64,000 nt of DNA from Achromobacter spanius (GCF_003994415.1 NZ_CP034689.1:6572001-6636000), one strand, 5' to 3'. Shown: positions 34,756 through 43,908, counted from the stretch's first letter. The notes: generated by a model not told the origin, from the sequence alone. Numbers and translations: made by a program.

Positions 34756-35172
34756 TTAAGCACCGATATGACGCGCGACGAACGTGGTCGAAATCGGCAG
34801 CTTGGCAGCGGCCAGGCGGAAAGCTTCACGCGCGATCTCTTCGCTCACACCTTCCATTTCGTAGAGCACTTTGCCGGGCTGAATTTCAGCGACCCAGTAC
34901 TCAGGATTACCCTTACCGTTACCCATGCGGACTTCGGCGGGCTTTTGCGAGATGGGCTTATCCGGGAAAATGCGAATCCAGATACGGCCGCCACGCTTGA
35001 TGTGACGATTGATAGCACGACGAGCGGCTTCGATCTGGCGAGCGGTCAGACGGCCACGGCCGGTGGCCTTCAGACCGAATTCGCCGAACGACACGTGGGT
35101 ACCACGAGTCGCCAGACCGGTGTTGCGGCCCTTCTGCTCTTTGCGATACTTTCTGCGAGAGGGTTGCAGCAT
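34756..35172 (-). CDS. rplP: 50S ribosomal protein L16
   Basis: A 138-residue protein (E. coli 136) that helps organise the A-site tRNA region, starting [17 protein letters not shown] and containing [19 protein letters not shown]. It follows rpsC after 2 bases. Confidence 0.98.
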
Positions 35173-35174
35173 GG

Positions 35175-35969
35175 TTATTCTCCTTCAGGCGCCGGAGCAG
35201 CGTCCGCCTTGCGGGGACCACCACGACCACGGCCACCCGGACGACCGGTGCGAGCACCGTCCGGACGATCACCACGCGGAGCGCGGCGCGGACGACGTTC
35301 TTCTTCGCGCGGGGTAGCGGTTTCCGGCGGCAATTCGCCGTTAGCCAGCATGTCGCCCTTATAGACCCAGACCTTGATGCCGATCACGCCATACGTGGTG
35401 TGGGCTTCGGAGGTGCCGTAGTCAATATTGGCCTTGAGGGTGTGCAGCGGCACACGGCCTTCGCGATACCACTCGGTGCGAGCAATTTCGATACCGTTCA
35501 GACGGCCCGCGCTCATGATCTTGATGCCTTGGGCACCCAGACGCATCGCGTTTTGCATCGCGCGCTTCATTGCGCGACGGAACATGATGCGCTTCTCGAG
35601 CTGCTGCGAAATCGAGTCGGCGATCAGTTGAGCGTCGGTTTCCGGCTTGCGGATTTCCTCGATGTTGACGTGCACGGGCACGCCCATCAGACGCTGCAGA
35701 TCAGCCTTCAGGTTTTCGATGTCTTCGCCGCGCTTGCCGATCACCACGCCCGGACGAGCCGAGTAGACGGTGATGCGGGCATTCTTGGCCGGACGCTCGA
35801 TGATCACGCGACCAACGGAGGCGCTCTTGAGCTTCTTTTTCAGGTACTCGCGAACGCGAATGTCTTCGGCAAGCATCGTGCCGAAGGCCTTGTCGTCGGC
35901 GAACCAACGCGAGGACCAATTACGGGTGACCGCGAGACGGAACCCAGTGGGGTGAATTTTCTGACCCAT
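35175..35969 (-). CDS. rpsC: 30S ribosomal protein S3
   Basis: An mRNA-entry-channel protein, 264 residues against 233 in E. coli. The KH domain (YSARPGVVIGKRGEDIENLK) and the S3 C-domain (RRAMKRAMQNAMRLGAQGIK) are intact. The extra length is a C-terminal tail of about 45 residues rich in Arg, Gly and Pro (from about EEERRPRRAPRGDR), which is probably disordered and RNA-binding. Such tails occur in other betaproteobacteria; the function is unknown. Confidence 0.97.
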   Translation of the reverse strand: MGQKIHPTGFRLAVTRNWSSRWFADDKAFGTMLAEDIRVREYLKKKLKSASVGRVIIERPAKNARITVYSARPGVVIGKRGEDIENLKADLQRLMGVPVHVNIEEIRKPETDAQLIADSISQQLEKRIMFRRAMKRAMQNAMRLGAQGIKIMSAGRLNGIEIARTEWYREGRVPLHTLKANIDYGTSEAHTTYGVIGIKVWVYKGDMLANGELPPETATPREEERRPRRAPRGDRPDGARTGRPGGRGRGGPRKADAAPAPEGE

Positions 35970-35978
35970 CGTGACTCC

Positions 35979-36308
35979 TTAAGCTCCGACCTTGACCGTG
36001 ATATGGCAGGTCTGCTTCTCGATACGGTTGCCGCGGCCCTTGGCGCGAGCGGAGAAGCGCTTCATCGACTGAGCCTTGTCCACAAAAATCGTGGTGACTT
36101 TCAGTTCGTCGATATCGGCGCCGTCGTTGTGCTCGGCGTTGGCGATGGCGGACTCGACAGCCTTCTTCAGGATGACGGCAGCCTTCTTCGGCGAGAAGGT
36201 GAGGATTTCCAGGGCACGACCGACCTTCTGACCACGGATCAAGTCCGCAACCAGACGGGTCTTCTGTGCCGAGATGTGCACCCCACGGATAATGGCAGTA
36301 GTTTCCAT
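35979..36308 (-). CDS. rplV: 50S ribosomal protein L22
   Basis: A tunnel-lining protein of 109 residues (E. coli 110), starting METTAIIRGVHISAQKTRL; its long beta hairpin (SARAKGRGNRIEKQTCHI) reaches into the exit tunnel at the macrolide-binding constriction. I see no deletion or insertion in that hairpin. Confidence 0.98.
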   Translation of the reverse strand: METTAIIRGVHISAQKTRLVADLIRGQKVGRALEILTFSPKKAAVILKKAVESAIANAEHNDGADIDELKVTTIFVDKAQSMKRFSARAKGRGNRIEKQTCHITVKVGA

Positions 36309-36311
36309 CGC

Positions 36312-36587
36312 TTACCTCTTCGCCTTCTTGTCCGCAGCGTGGCCCTTGAACGTACGGGTCAGCGCGAACTCGCCCAGCTTGTGACCGACCATGTTCTCGT
36401 TGATGTACACGGGAACATGTTGCTTGCCGTTGTGGACCGCGATCGTCAGGCCGATGAACTCGGGCAGGATCGTGGAACGACGCGACCAGGTCTTGATCGG
36501 CTTCTTGTCTTTGCCCGCGACGGCCGTGTCCACCTTTTTGATCAGGTGAGCATCGACAAACGGGCCTTTCTTGATCGAACGTGACAT
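36312..36587 (-). CDS. rpsS: 30S ribosomal protein S19
   Basis: A 91-residue small-subunit head protein (E. coli 92) with MSRSIKKGPFVDAHLIKKV and VYINENMVGHKLGEFALTRT. It forms a complex with S13 and contacts the central protuberance. It stands in normal order after rplB. Confidence 0.98.
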   Translation of the reverse strand: MSRSIKKGPFVDAHLIKKVDTAVAGKDKKPIKTWSRRSTILPEFIGLTIAVHNGKQHVPVYINENMVGHKLGEFALTRTFKGHAADKKAKR

Positions 36588-36599
36588 AGTGTTCGCCTC

Positions 36600-37427
36600 T
36601 TACTTGCGCTTGCGCCGTTGGACGATCATATTGTTCGTCCGCTTGTTGCGACGGGTCTTGAAACCCTTCGCCGGGGTGCCCCACGGGCTGACCGGCTCGC
36701 GTGCTTCACCGGTACGGCCTTCGCCGCCACCGTGCGGGTGATCCACCGGGTTCATGGCAACGCCACGAACCGTCGGGCGGATACCACGCCAACGCATTGC
36801 ACCGGCCTTGCCGATTTGGCGCAGGCTGTGTTCTTCGTTACCGACTTCACCAATGGTGGCGCGGCATTCGATGTGCACACGGCGAACTTCACCCGAGCGC
36901 AGACGAACCTGAGCGTAGATGCCTTCGCGAGCCAGCAGGACGGCGGAAGCGCCGGCCGAACGGACCATTTGAGCACCCTTGCCAGGCAGCATTTCGACGC
37001 AGTGAATCGTCGTACCCACCGGGATGTTGCGGATCGGCAGCGTGTTACCAGCGCGGATCGGAGCATCGGTGCCCGACAGCAAGGTAGCACCCACTTCCAG
37101 ACCACGCGGAGCGATGATGTAACGACGTTCGCCGTCGGCGTAGCACAGCAGTGCAATGTGCGCCGTACGGTTGGGGTCATATTCTAGACGCTCGACCTTT
37201 GCCGGGATACCGTCCTTGTCGCGACGGAAGTCGACGACACGGTAGTGTTGCTTGTGACCACCACCACGGTGACGGATCGTGATGTGACCGTTGTTGTTAC
37301 GGCCAGAACCACGGGTCTTCTTTTCCAGCAGCGGCGCGTAGGGCTCACCCTTGTGCAGGTTCGGGCTAACAACCTTCACCATGCCACGGCGGCCAGCCGA
37401 AGTCGGCTTAACTTTTACGAGGGCCAT
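36600..37427 (-). CDS. rplB: 50S ribosomal protein L2
   Basis: A large-subunit protein of 275 residues (E. coli 273) at the peptidyl-transferase region, with the conserved MNPVDHPHGGGEGRTGEAR loop containing the key histidine. It abuts the rplW stop with no intergenic base, so the two are very likely coupled. Confidence 0.98.
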   Translation of the reverse strand: MALVKVKPTSAGRRGMVKVVSPNLHKGEPYAPLLEKKTRGSGRNNNGHITIRHRGGGHKQHYRVVDFRRDKDGIPAKVERLEYDPNRTAHIALLCYADGERRYIIAPRGLEVGATLLSGTDAPIRAGNTLPIRNIPVGTTIHCVEMLPGKGAQMVRSAGASAVLLAREGIYAQVRLRSGEVRRVHIECRATIGEVGNEEHSLRQIGKAGAMRWRGIRPTVRGVAMNPVDHPHGGGEGRTGEAREPVSPWGTPAKGFKTRRNKRTNNMIVQRRKRK

Positions 37428-37724
37428 TTACTTCACCTCCGCAAAGTCGATTTCCTGGCCGTCCTTGAGCGACACGTAAGCCTTGCGCTCATTACGGCGG
37501 CGGCCAACGAATCGGCCAAAGCGCTTGACTTTGCCCTTACGGTTGAGGACCTGCACGGACTCGACCTGCACCTTGAAGAGCAGTTCGACGGCAGCCTTGA
37601 TTTCCGGCTTGGTAGCGTCAGCCACGACACGGAAAGCGACTTGCTGATTCTTCTCAGCGACGAACGTGGCCTTTTCGGTCACGATCGGAGCCAGAATGAC
37701 TTGCATCAAGCGTTCAGCGTTCAT
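37428..37724 (-). CDS. rplW: 50S ribosomal protein L23
   Basis: A 98-residue tunnel-exit protein (E. coli 100) that docks trigger factor and SRP, with MNAERLMQVILAPIVTEKAT and GKVKRFGRFVGRRRNERKAY. Its start overlaps the rplD stop by 4 bases, a translational-coupling arrangement. Confidence 0.98.
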   Translation of the reverse strand: MNAERLMQVILAPIVTEKATFVAEKNQQVAFRVVADATKPEIKAAVELLFKVQVESVQVLNRKGKVKRFGRFVGRRRNERKAYVSLKDGQEIDFAEVK

Positions 37725-38341
37725 CCCAGCATCTCCTCGAGTTGAGCGATGGCCGGCTTGGTGATCAGCACTTTCTTGTAGTGGACCAGCGACAACGGAT
37801 CGGCATAACGGGGCTCGACAACAGCAACGTGCGGCAAGTTGCGGGTGGCGAGGTAAACATTCTCATCAACGCTGTCGGTGATGATCAGGACCGAGTCCAG
37901 GCCCAGGCTCTTCAGCTTTGCAGCAGCAGCCTTGGTCTTGGGCGATTCCAGATCAAACGATTCGACAACGGCGATACGGTCTTCACGAGCCAGTTGCGAC
38001 AAGATCGAACGGATCCCGGCGCGGTACATCTTCTTGTTGACCTTCTGGCTGAAGTTCTCTTCGGGCGAGTTCGGGAAAATCCGACCACCGCCACGCCACA
38101 GCGGCGACGAAGTCATACCAGCGCGTGCGCGGCCGGTACCCTTCTGGCGCCAGGGCTTCTTGGTCGAGTGCTTAACTTCGGCACGATCCTTCTGAGCGCG
38201 GTTGCCGGCACGGGCATTGGCTTGGAAAGCCACCACGATCTGATGAATCAGTGCTTCGTTGAAGTCACGGCCGAAGATCGTATCGGGCGCGCTGAACGTA
38301 GCAGCGGCCTGACCTTGGTCGTTCAGGAGCTTGAGATCCAT
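37721..38341 (-). CDS. rplD: 50S ribosomal protein L4
   Basis: A 206-residue protein (E. coli 201) whose extended loop (KKPWRQKGTGRARAGMTSSP) lines the exit tunnel. In E. coli L4 represses its own operon through the leader of rpsJ; in this genome rpsJ lies in a different unit, so any such control would have to act on the leader of rplC instead. Confidence 0.98.
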   Translation of the reverse strand: MDLKLLNDQGQAAATFSAPDTIFGRDFNEALIHQIVVAFQANARAGNRAQKDRAEVKHSTKKPWRQKGTGRARAGMTSSPLWRGGGRIFPNSPEENFSQKVNKKMYRAGIRSILSQLAREDRIAVVESFDLESPKTKAAAAKLKSLGLDSVLIITDSVDENVYLATRNLPHVAVVEPRYADPLSLVHYKKVLITKPAIAQLEEMLG

Positions 38342-38345
38342 TTAC

Positions 38346-39035
38346 TTACGCTCCCTTCTTGGCCGGGGCCTTGATGGCCGGGCGCACGACGATGTCGGCG
38401 CCAGCGTGGCCGGGGACAGCGCCCTTGACCAGCAGCAGGCCACGCTCAACGTCAACGCGAACGACGTCGAGGTTTTGAACGGTGCGGGTGACATCACCCA
38501 GGTGACCAGCCATCTTCTTACCCGGGAACACGCGACCCGGATCTTGAGCTTGGCCAATCGAGCCCGGGACGCGGTGCGAACGGGAGTTACCGTGCGACGC
38601 GCGTTGCGAACCGAAGTGGTGACGCTTGATGGTACCGGCGAAGCCTTTACCAATGGTCGTGCCCGTCACGTCGACCTGTTGGCCGGCTTCGAACACGGAT
38701 TCCACGGCAATCACGGCACCGGCTGCAAATTCAGCAGCGCGAGCGGGATCAAGGCGGAATTCTTTGAGGATGCTACCGGCTTCAGTGCCGGCTTTGGCGT
38801 AGTGGCCCGTTTGCGGCTGAGCCACACGCGAGGCACGACGAGTGCCATAAGCCACCTGGATCGCGGCGTAGCCGTCGGTTTCCAGCGACTTAACTTGGGT
38901 CACGCGGTTGTTAGACACGTCCAGCACGGTTACCGGGATGGATTCACCTTCCTCGGTAAAAATGCGGGTCATGCCGACCTTGCGACCCACCAGCCCCAGC
39001 CGGTGAGCGGCGGGCGTGGGTGTCGAATTCGACAT
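38346..39035 (-). CDS. rplC: 50S ribosomal protein L3
   Basis: A 229-residue protein (E. coli 209) reaching toward the peptidyl-transferase centre, with LGLVGRKVGMTRIFTEEG and the loop region RASHGNSRSHRVPGSIGQ. The ATG at 39035 has GGAG 7 bases upstream; an ATG at 39047 in the same frame is the alternative. It is the first gene of the S10 segment here, since rpsJ is about 7.6 kb away, and has its own promoter and leader. Confidence 0.97.
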   Translation of the reverse strand: MSNSTPTPAAHRLGLVGRKVGMTRIFTEEGESIPVTVLDVSNNRVTQVKSLETDGYAAIQVAYGTRRASRVAQPQTGHYAKAGTEAGSILKEFRLDPARAAEFAAGAVIAVESVFEAGQQVDVTGTTIGKGFAGTIKRHHFGSQRASHGNSRSHRVPGSIGQAQDPGRVFPGKKMAGHLGDVTRTVQNLDVVRVDVERGLLLVKGAVPGHAGADIVVRPAIKAPAKKGA

Positions 39036-39247
39036 CGTTTTCTCCATTCCTGACTGCGATTGGTCAGGGCTAATCAGGCAAAAGGTAACGGCCTTTGCCC
39101 TACGACTATGTTCAACCTGGTTGGTATTACCTCTAGCGACTTCTTTGCCTTGCAGCAAAGGAGCAATTCAAGCTAATCCGCCCATAGTTAGACTCGCCAC
39201 AAAATGGCAAGCTTGGCATATTAGCATGATTTTTTCAGGCGGCACAA
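39036..39247 (-). promoter_or_regulatory. Promoter and structured leader of the rplC-rpsQ segment
   Basis: On the minus strand TTGTGC (39247-39242) and TAATAT (39223-39218) are spaced by 18 bases, with a T-rich-to-A-rich AAAAAAT stretch between. The predicted leader of about 175 bases holds two hairpins close to the start codon: GGCAAAGG/CCTTTTGCC (39099-39077) and CCTGAC/GTCAGG (39068-39049), the second ending 13 bases before the ATG. They are well placed for feedback by a ribosomal protein such as L4. The rest of the gap up to 39424 holds an AGCCCGCTT/AAGCGGGCT hairpin (39251-39280) and no gene. Confidence 0.6.
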
Positions 39248-39424
39248 GCACTTAGCCCGCTTTGGGCCTGGGGAAGCGGGCTGTTTTGCCACACTTCAAA
39301 CGGGCAAAATCGGTTACCGGACGGGTTCCCGATTGGATTGCCCAACAGGCAGCCCCGCGAACAGGGCGCCCTTGAGACAGTAAGTGACCGCTTACCGAGA
39401 GACAGCGCGCCTCAAGGCCATGAG

Positions 39425-40192
39425 TCAAGCCGCCTTCCTGGCCCTGCCGGACTCGTGCCAGGGGATCAGCACCTTGCGCAGCGAACCCACCGCGAAGTAG
39501 AGCACAAAGCCGATCATGGCCAGCAGCAGTACCACGGCGAATAGCGTGTCGACCTCCATGTCCTGCAACTTGACGGTGGCCAGGTAGCCCAACCCGCGTG
39601 AGCCGGCCACGAACTCCGACACCACCGCGCCAATGATGGACAACACGATCGCCATCTCCATGCCCGTCAATATATAAGGCAGCGACGCCGGTATCACCAA
39701 CAGGCGGAAACGGCGGCGGCCGGTCGCGTTGCCCACCTGGAAGACTTCGACCAGGCCAGTGTCGACCGATTTCGCTCCCAGATAGCTATTGGCAAACACG
39801 GGAAAGAACGCCATCAAGGCCGAGATCACGATCTTGGATTCGATGCCAAAACCAAACCAAAGGATAAAGAGCGGAATCAGCGCGACCTTGGGCGTCAGTT
39901 GCAAGGCGACGACGAACGGCTTGAAGATCGTGTCCAGCAGCTCGACCCTGCCCAGCACCTGGCCGATCAATGTGCCCAACACCACCGCGATCACGAACCC
40001 GCCCAGGCATTCGGCCAGCGTCGTATAGATGTGGAAATAGGTATCGGGCCGCTGCATCAACTGCACCAGCGCGGCCAGCACGTCCTCGGGCGGCGGCAGC
40101 ACCAGCGGCGACACGTCAAAAAGCGTCACATAGCTTTTCCACAGGACAAAGAACACCACCACGGAACAGAGTTGAATGGCGAAGCGTTTCAT
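39425..40192 (-). CDS. ABC transporter permease, nitrate/sulfonate/taurine family (SsuC/TauC-like)
   Basis: A 255-residue inner-membrane permease with about six hydrophobic segments and the BPD_transp_1 coupling motif in GNATGRRRFRLLVIPASLPYILTG. Related systems import sulfonates, taurine, nitrate or pyrimidine precursors; the substrate is not evident. It is the last gene of a three-gene transporter set, starting directly after the ATPase stop. The local operon also includes the cupin and porin upstream. Confidence 0.9.
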   Translation of the reverse strand: MKRFAIQLCSVVVFFVLWKSYVTLFDVSPLVLPPPEDVLAALVQLMQRPDTYFHIYTTLAECLGGFVIAVVLGTLIGQVLGRVELLDTIFKPFVVALQLTPKVALIPLFILWFGFGIESKIVISALMAFFPVFANSYLGAKSVDTGLVEVFQVGNATGRRRFRLLVIPASLPYILTGMEMAIVLSIIGAVVSEFVAGSRGLGYLATVKLQDMEVDTLFAVVLLLAMIGFVLYFAVGSLRKVLIPWHESGRARKAA

Positions 40193-40987
40193 TCAGATCT
40201 CCAGGTGCTTGCGCAGTTCGGCGCACAGCCGCGCATAGTCGGGGTGTTCGCGCTGCTCGGTGCGCGGACGCGGCAGATCCACGCGGATCTCCGCCGCCAC
40301 GCGGCCCGGACGGGCAGACATGACAATGACGCGGTCGGCCAGATGCACGGCCTCGCTGATCGAGTGAGTAATCAGGAACGCCGCGAAGCCCTCGCGCATC
40401 CAGATGCGTTCGGCGTCCGCAATGATCTGCTCGCGAGTCAGTGCATCCAACGCACCGAAGGGCTCATCCAGCAGCAGCAACTCGGGGGTTGAGAACAACG
40501 CCCGCGCGAACGAGGCACGCTGGCGCATGCCGCCCGATAGCTCCGACGGATTGCGCTTTTCGAATCCGCCAAGGCCGACCATGGCGCACAACTGGCGAGC
40601 GCGCTCCAAGTCGGCGCGCGTAGCCCCCGTAGTCATCAGCTTGGGCAGCGCCACATTCTGCTCGATATTCAGCCACGGCAGCAGACGATGCTCTTGAAAG
40701 GCGACGCCGAAACGAACCGGGTTGGAAGCGCCCCGCCCCGGCCAGTCGATCTGGCCTTCGCTGGGCGATTCCAAACCGCACAACAGGCGCAGCAGGGTGG
40801 ACTTGCCGCAGCCGGACGGCCCGATGATGGCCACGAACTCACCCGGCGCGATATGTTGGTTCACTCCCTGCAAGGCGATGGTTACGCCCGAGTCGGTCTT
40901 GAATTTCTTGGTGACGTCGACGAAGCGGACGATCGCCGTGCCGGCATCCACCGCCGGCGCTATGGATAGAGCGTCAGGCAACGGCAC
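40193..40987 (-). CDS. ABC transporter ATP-binding protein (SsuB/TauB-like)
   Basis: A 264-residue ATPase with Walker A IIGPSGCGKST, signature LSGGMRQRASFARAL, Walker B LLLLDEPFGALD and switch histidine in LITHSISEAV. It energises the permease encoded next. Its start overlaps the end of the binding-protein gene by 14 bases. Confidence 0.93.
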   Translation of the reverse strand: MPLPDALSIAPAVDAGTAIVRFVDVTKKFKTDSGVTIALQGVNQHIAPGEFVAIIGPSGCGKSTLLRLLCGLESPSEGQIDWPGRGASNPVRFGVAFQEHRLLPWLNIEQNVALPKLMTTGATRADLERARQLCAMVGLGGFEKRNPSELSGGMRQRASFARALFSTPELLLLDEPFGALDALTREQIIADAERIWMREGFAAFLITHSISEAVHLADRVIVMSARPGRVAAEIRVDLPRPRTEQREHPDYARLCAELRKHLEI

Positions 40988-41981
40988 TCTCCCAGATGTC
41001 GTTGGTATAGAGCTTGCGATCGGTCGCGCGCATCAGGCCGGCGTCCAGCAGCAGCTTGCTGCCTTCCTGCCATTGCTTGGGATCGTTGCGCACCGCCTGC
41101 TCGGCGCCATGGCTCAGCCACAGTTCGCGGTTGCCGCGCAGGTCTTGCAGCGCGATATCCGTTTTGTCGATACCAGGGATATCGAACGCGCCCCCCATCA
41201 GCGCAATGGCTTGCAGCAGCGCTGCGTCATCCATTGCGGCCAGTTCCCTCACGGCTTGCACCACGCCCCGAGTGAAGGCGACATAGCCGTCACGGTTTGC
41301 CGCCAGTTCGCTTTCGCGCGCCACATAGACCTGGCCGGGTACGCCGTCGTCGGCATGCATGACCGAGATTGCCAGCTTTTGCGCCCGCAGACGCGACACC
41401 GTGCTGGTATTGCCGAAGAATGCATGCAGGCGGCCGGCCTCAATCATCGCGAACGAGGCGGGGCCGTCGGCCACGCGTTCACGGCGCACCGACTTCGGGT
41501 CCACCCCAGCATGCGCCAGCATCAGGTTCAAGGTCGCTTCCATCGAGCCCCCGAACGAGGCCAGCCCGACGATCTTGCCGGCCAGATCGCGCGCGTCCGT
41601 GATTGGCGCGCGCTCGGCGGACACTACGACGAAGGGCGAAATCTGGGCAATGGTGCCGAAGGCGACGACGTCGGAGTTGCCTTGCGCGCGGGCCGACATA
41701 TAGTTCGCGGCGCCCGTGCGGCCGGCGTTGACCTGGCCTGCGGCGGCCAGTTGCACGGCTTGCGCCGCGCCACGGCCGACTTCCACGCGCAGGTCCAGGC
41801 TTTGCGCCTTGAACTTGCCAGATGCCGATGCATACAGCACAGGCGCGAATGCCAAGGACAGCGTGAACGGCGTCAGGAACGTGAATTTGCCGCCCGGTGC
41901 GGCATGCACCGCACCCGCCGCGGGCAACATCAGGGCGCCCGCCATGCCGGCGGCCGCCCCCAGGAAAGATCTGCGATTCAT
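40974..41981 (-). CDS. ABC transporter periplasmic substrate-binding protein (SsuA-like), Tat-type signal
   Basis: A binding protein of 335 residues of the NMT1/SsuA fold. The N-terminus MNRRSFLGAAAGMAGAL has a twin-arginine motif (RRSFLG), suggesting export in folded form through Tat. I chose ATG 41981, with GGAG 8 bases upstream, over an in-frame ATG at 42008 lacking a ribosome site. Substrate unknown. It overlaps the ATPase gene, so the three are co-expressed. Confidence 0.9.
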   Translation of the reverse strand: MNRRSFLGAAAGMAGALMLPAAGAVHAAPGGKFTFLTPFTLSLAFAPVLYASASGKFKAQSLDLRVEVGRGAAQAVQLAAAGQVNAGRTGAANYMSARAQGNSDVVAFGTIAQISPFVVVSAERAPITDARDLAGKIVGLASFGGSMEATLNLMLAHAGVDPKSVRRERVADGPASFAMIEAGRLHAFFGNTSTVSRLRAQKLAISVMHADDGVPGQVYVARESELAANRDGYVAFTRGVVQAVRELAAMDDAALLQAIALMGGAFDIPGIDKTDIALQDLRGNRELWLSHGAEQAVRNDPKQWQEGSKLLLDAGLMRATDRKLYTNDIWESAVA

Positions 41982-42060
41982 CAAGGGGTCTCCAAACGGG
42001 GACTTCATACAGGGGCTAAATTCGGGGGCTCGTTACGGCAGATACTGCGAGACACACGCA

Positions 42061-42660
42061 TCACGCCTTCGCCGCTGCCGCAGCGCGCTTACGCTCCGCC
42101 TTGGCGATGGCGATCGGATGGTCGGCGGGATAGTCCGGCAGGTCCGGGCGGTTCGCGCCCAGCATCACGCACATCAGCGCTTCCTCCTGGCCTTCGTTAC
42201 GCAGCCCGCGATAGATGCCAGGCGGCACCGAGATCACATCGCGTTCGCCCAGCACGGTTTCGAAGGTCTCGCCCTGGTATTCCAGGAACAAGCGGATGTT
42301 GTGGCCGCGCAGGATGAAAAAGGCCTCTTCGACATCGGGGTGTACGTGCATGGGACCTTCGCAGCCGGCGGGCAGCACCATCGTGGAGAACGTGAAGTGC
42401 TCGGCCGGAATCGAGTTCTGGTCGTCGCGCACGCCAGCCGCGCCGGTGCCGATGTAGCGCGTTTGCGCACGGCGATAGACGGGGTCGACTTCGGCCTGCC
42501 AGCCCAGCGCGTTCCAGTCGTAGGACCGCGTCGCGCGGCGGGCGACCCGGGTCTCCATCCATTCGCCCAGCGTCTTGTCCTTCGGGCGCTTCCAACTGGC
42601 GAATTGGGGGTTCTCCTGCTCGGGAACGGGGATCTCGTGGTTTTGGGGTGCAGCATTCAT
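42061..42660 (-). CDS. Cupin-domain protein, possible dioxygenase or isomerase
   Basis: A 199-residue single-domain cupin. Motif 1 is complete (GPMHVHPDVEEAFFILRG, two His and one Glu), but motif 2 reads VPPGIYRGLRNEG, with Arg where the fourth metal-ligand His usually lies. It could therefore bind metal with three ligands or be non-catalytic. AGGAAA precedes ATG 42660. Neighbours are the SsuABC-type transporter downstream and a porin upstream, suggesting action on an imported organic acid. No specific reaction can be assigned. Confidence 0.82.
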   Translation of the reverse strand: MNAAPQNHEIPVPEQENPQFASWKRPKDKTLGEWMETRVARRATRSYDWNALGWQAEVDPVYRRAQTRYIGTGAAGVRDDQNSIPAEHFTFSTMVLPAGCEGPMHVHPDVEEAFFILRGHNIRLFLEYQGETFETVLGERDVISVPPGIYRGLRNEGQEEALMCVMLGANRPDLPDYPADHPIAIAKAERKRAAAAAKA

Positions 42661-42722
42661 GGCGTTTCCTTTTGGTCACGTTCGGCCAGGCCATTCCTGG
42701 CGGGAAAAGACGGGGATTGCGA

Positions 42723-43799
42723 TCAGAACGAGTGCTGGATGCCGACGCCAAACTGGCGACGGCTGATGTCGTCGCCCGTGGTGTGGTCGCGCGTGTCGGT
42801 ATCGTTGAAGAGCACGTACAGGTTCGTGCGCTTGGACAGGTAGTGCTGGTAGGCCACCCCAACGCCAGATGCCTGGGAAAGCACGGCGTGTTGGTAGCTG
42901 GCCATGACGCGGCCGCGGCCGGCCGGAACGCTGACGCCGAACGTGTAGACGCGGTCGCGGTCGCCACCGGCGGCGACGTAGCCGGGCGCGGGGTTCAGAT
43001 TGATGTCGCGCTGTTCGTTGTAGCCGGCGTGGAGCTTCAAGATCTCGAAATCGTAGGCGGCGGCCAACTGCAGGTTCTTGGCGTCGCGGCGTGCTGGGGT
43101 CAGGTTCGACGCGTTCAGTTGCTCGTAGGTGGCGGCCAGCTTCAGCGGGCCGTGGCCGTAGCGCAGGCCGGCCGTCACCACGCGGTCATTGTCAGCCGTC
43201 CGGAAGCCCTGCTCCGCATCGGGCGAAAAGCTGTAGCCGATGCCCGCCTCGAGCCCATTCCAGGCTGGCGTGAAGTACAGGACGGAATTGCTGATGCGGC
43301 CGTCGACGCCGAAGTCGCCCGATTTATAGCCAAAGGTGTTGCCGATCGAATTGCGTGACCACGACACGCCGAACGGGCTGGCGACAAACGGCGTCCATGC
43401 ATAGCCGAACACCACTTGGCGTCCCACCCGTACCTCGCCGAATCCGCCCTTCAATCCGACCGTGGCCTGGCGGCCGAACAGCCGGCCTTGTGTGTTGGTG
43501 CCGTTGTCGCCGTTGAAGCCGCTTTCCAACTGAAAGGTAGCCGCCAGGCCATTGCCCAGGTCCTCGACCCCGCGCAGGCCCCAGCGCGATTGACTCGAAA
43601 TACCGCTGTCGACACTGAGCTTGGTGGCGTGGTCATTGGTGTCCGACCGGAAGCCCATGTCAATCAGGCCGTAGAGGGTGATGGACGATGCCTCCACGGC
43701 CGGCGCCGCGTGCACGGTATGGGTGGCGATGGGCGCCAGGCTGGAGAAGGCGACGGCGAGGCCGACGGAAACCGCACGGCGCGGCGAGTACTGAGTCAT
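42723..43799 (-). CDS. Outer-membrane porin, Gram-negative general porin family
   Basis: A 358-residue trimeric-type beta-barrel porin. After a signal peptide (to about HTVHAA) comes the family start SSITLYGLIDMGF; PVEVRVGRQ-like strand sequence (GFGEVRVGRQVVFGYAW) and the C-terminal FGVGIQHSF with terminal Phe, required for Bam-mediated assembly, are present. I use ATG 43799; a GTG 30 bases upstream is less likely. Its place upstream of the transporter genes suggests a dedicated outer-membrane entry route for the same solute. Confidence 0.92.
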   Translation of the reverse strand: MTQYSPRRAVSVGLAVAFSSLAPIATHTVHAAPAVEASSITLYGLIDMGFRSDTNDHATKLSVDSGISSQSRWGLRGVEDLGNGLAATFQLESGFNGDNGTNTQGRLFGRQATVGLKGGFGEVRVGRQVVFGYAWTPFVASPFGVSWSRNSIGNTFGYKSGDFGVDGRISNSVLYFTPAWNGLEAGIGYSFSPDAEQGFRTADNDRVVTAGLRYGHGPLKLAATYEQLNASNLTPARRDAKNLQLAAAYDFEILKLHAGYNEQRDINLNPAPGYVAAGGDRDRVYTFGVSVPAGRGRVMASYQHAVLSQASGVGVAYQHYLSKRTNLYVLFNDTDTRDHTTGDDISRRQFGVGIQHSF

Positions 43800-43908
43800 G
43801 CTGGTATTCCCCTGGGTTTGTACTTCCACGCGTTAGGGCCGGGCGGCTGGCGCTGCTGCCCGGCCGTTGCAACATCGGCGTGGCGTACGTTTTATTGGTG
43901 AAACGTTG

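Noticed and set aside
39251..39280. Terminator for the SsuC-type permease gene
   Set aside because: The AGCCCGCTT/AAGCGGGCT hairpin is real, but it lacks a T-tract on the minus strand and lies 145 bases past the gene, so I did not list it as a terminator.
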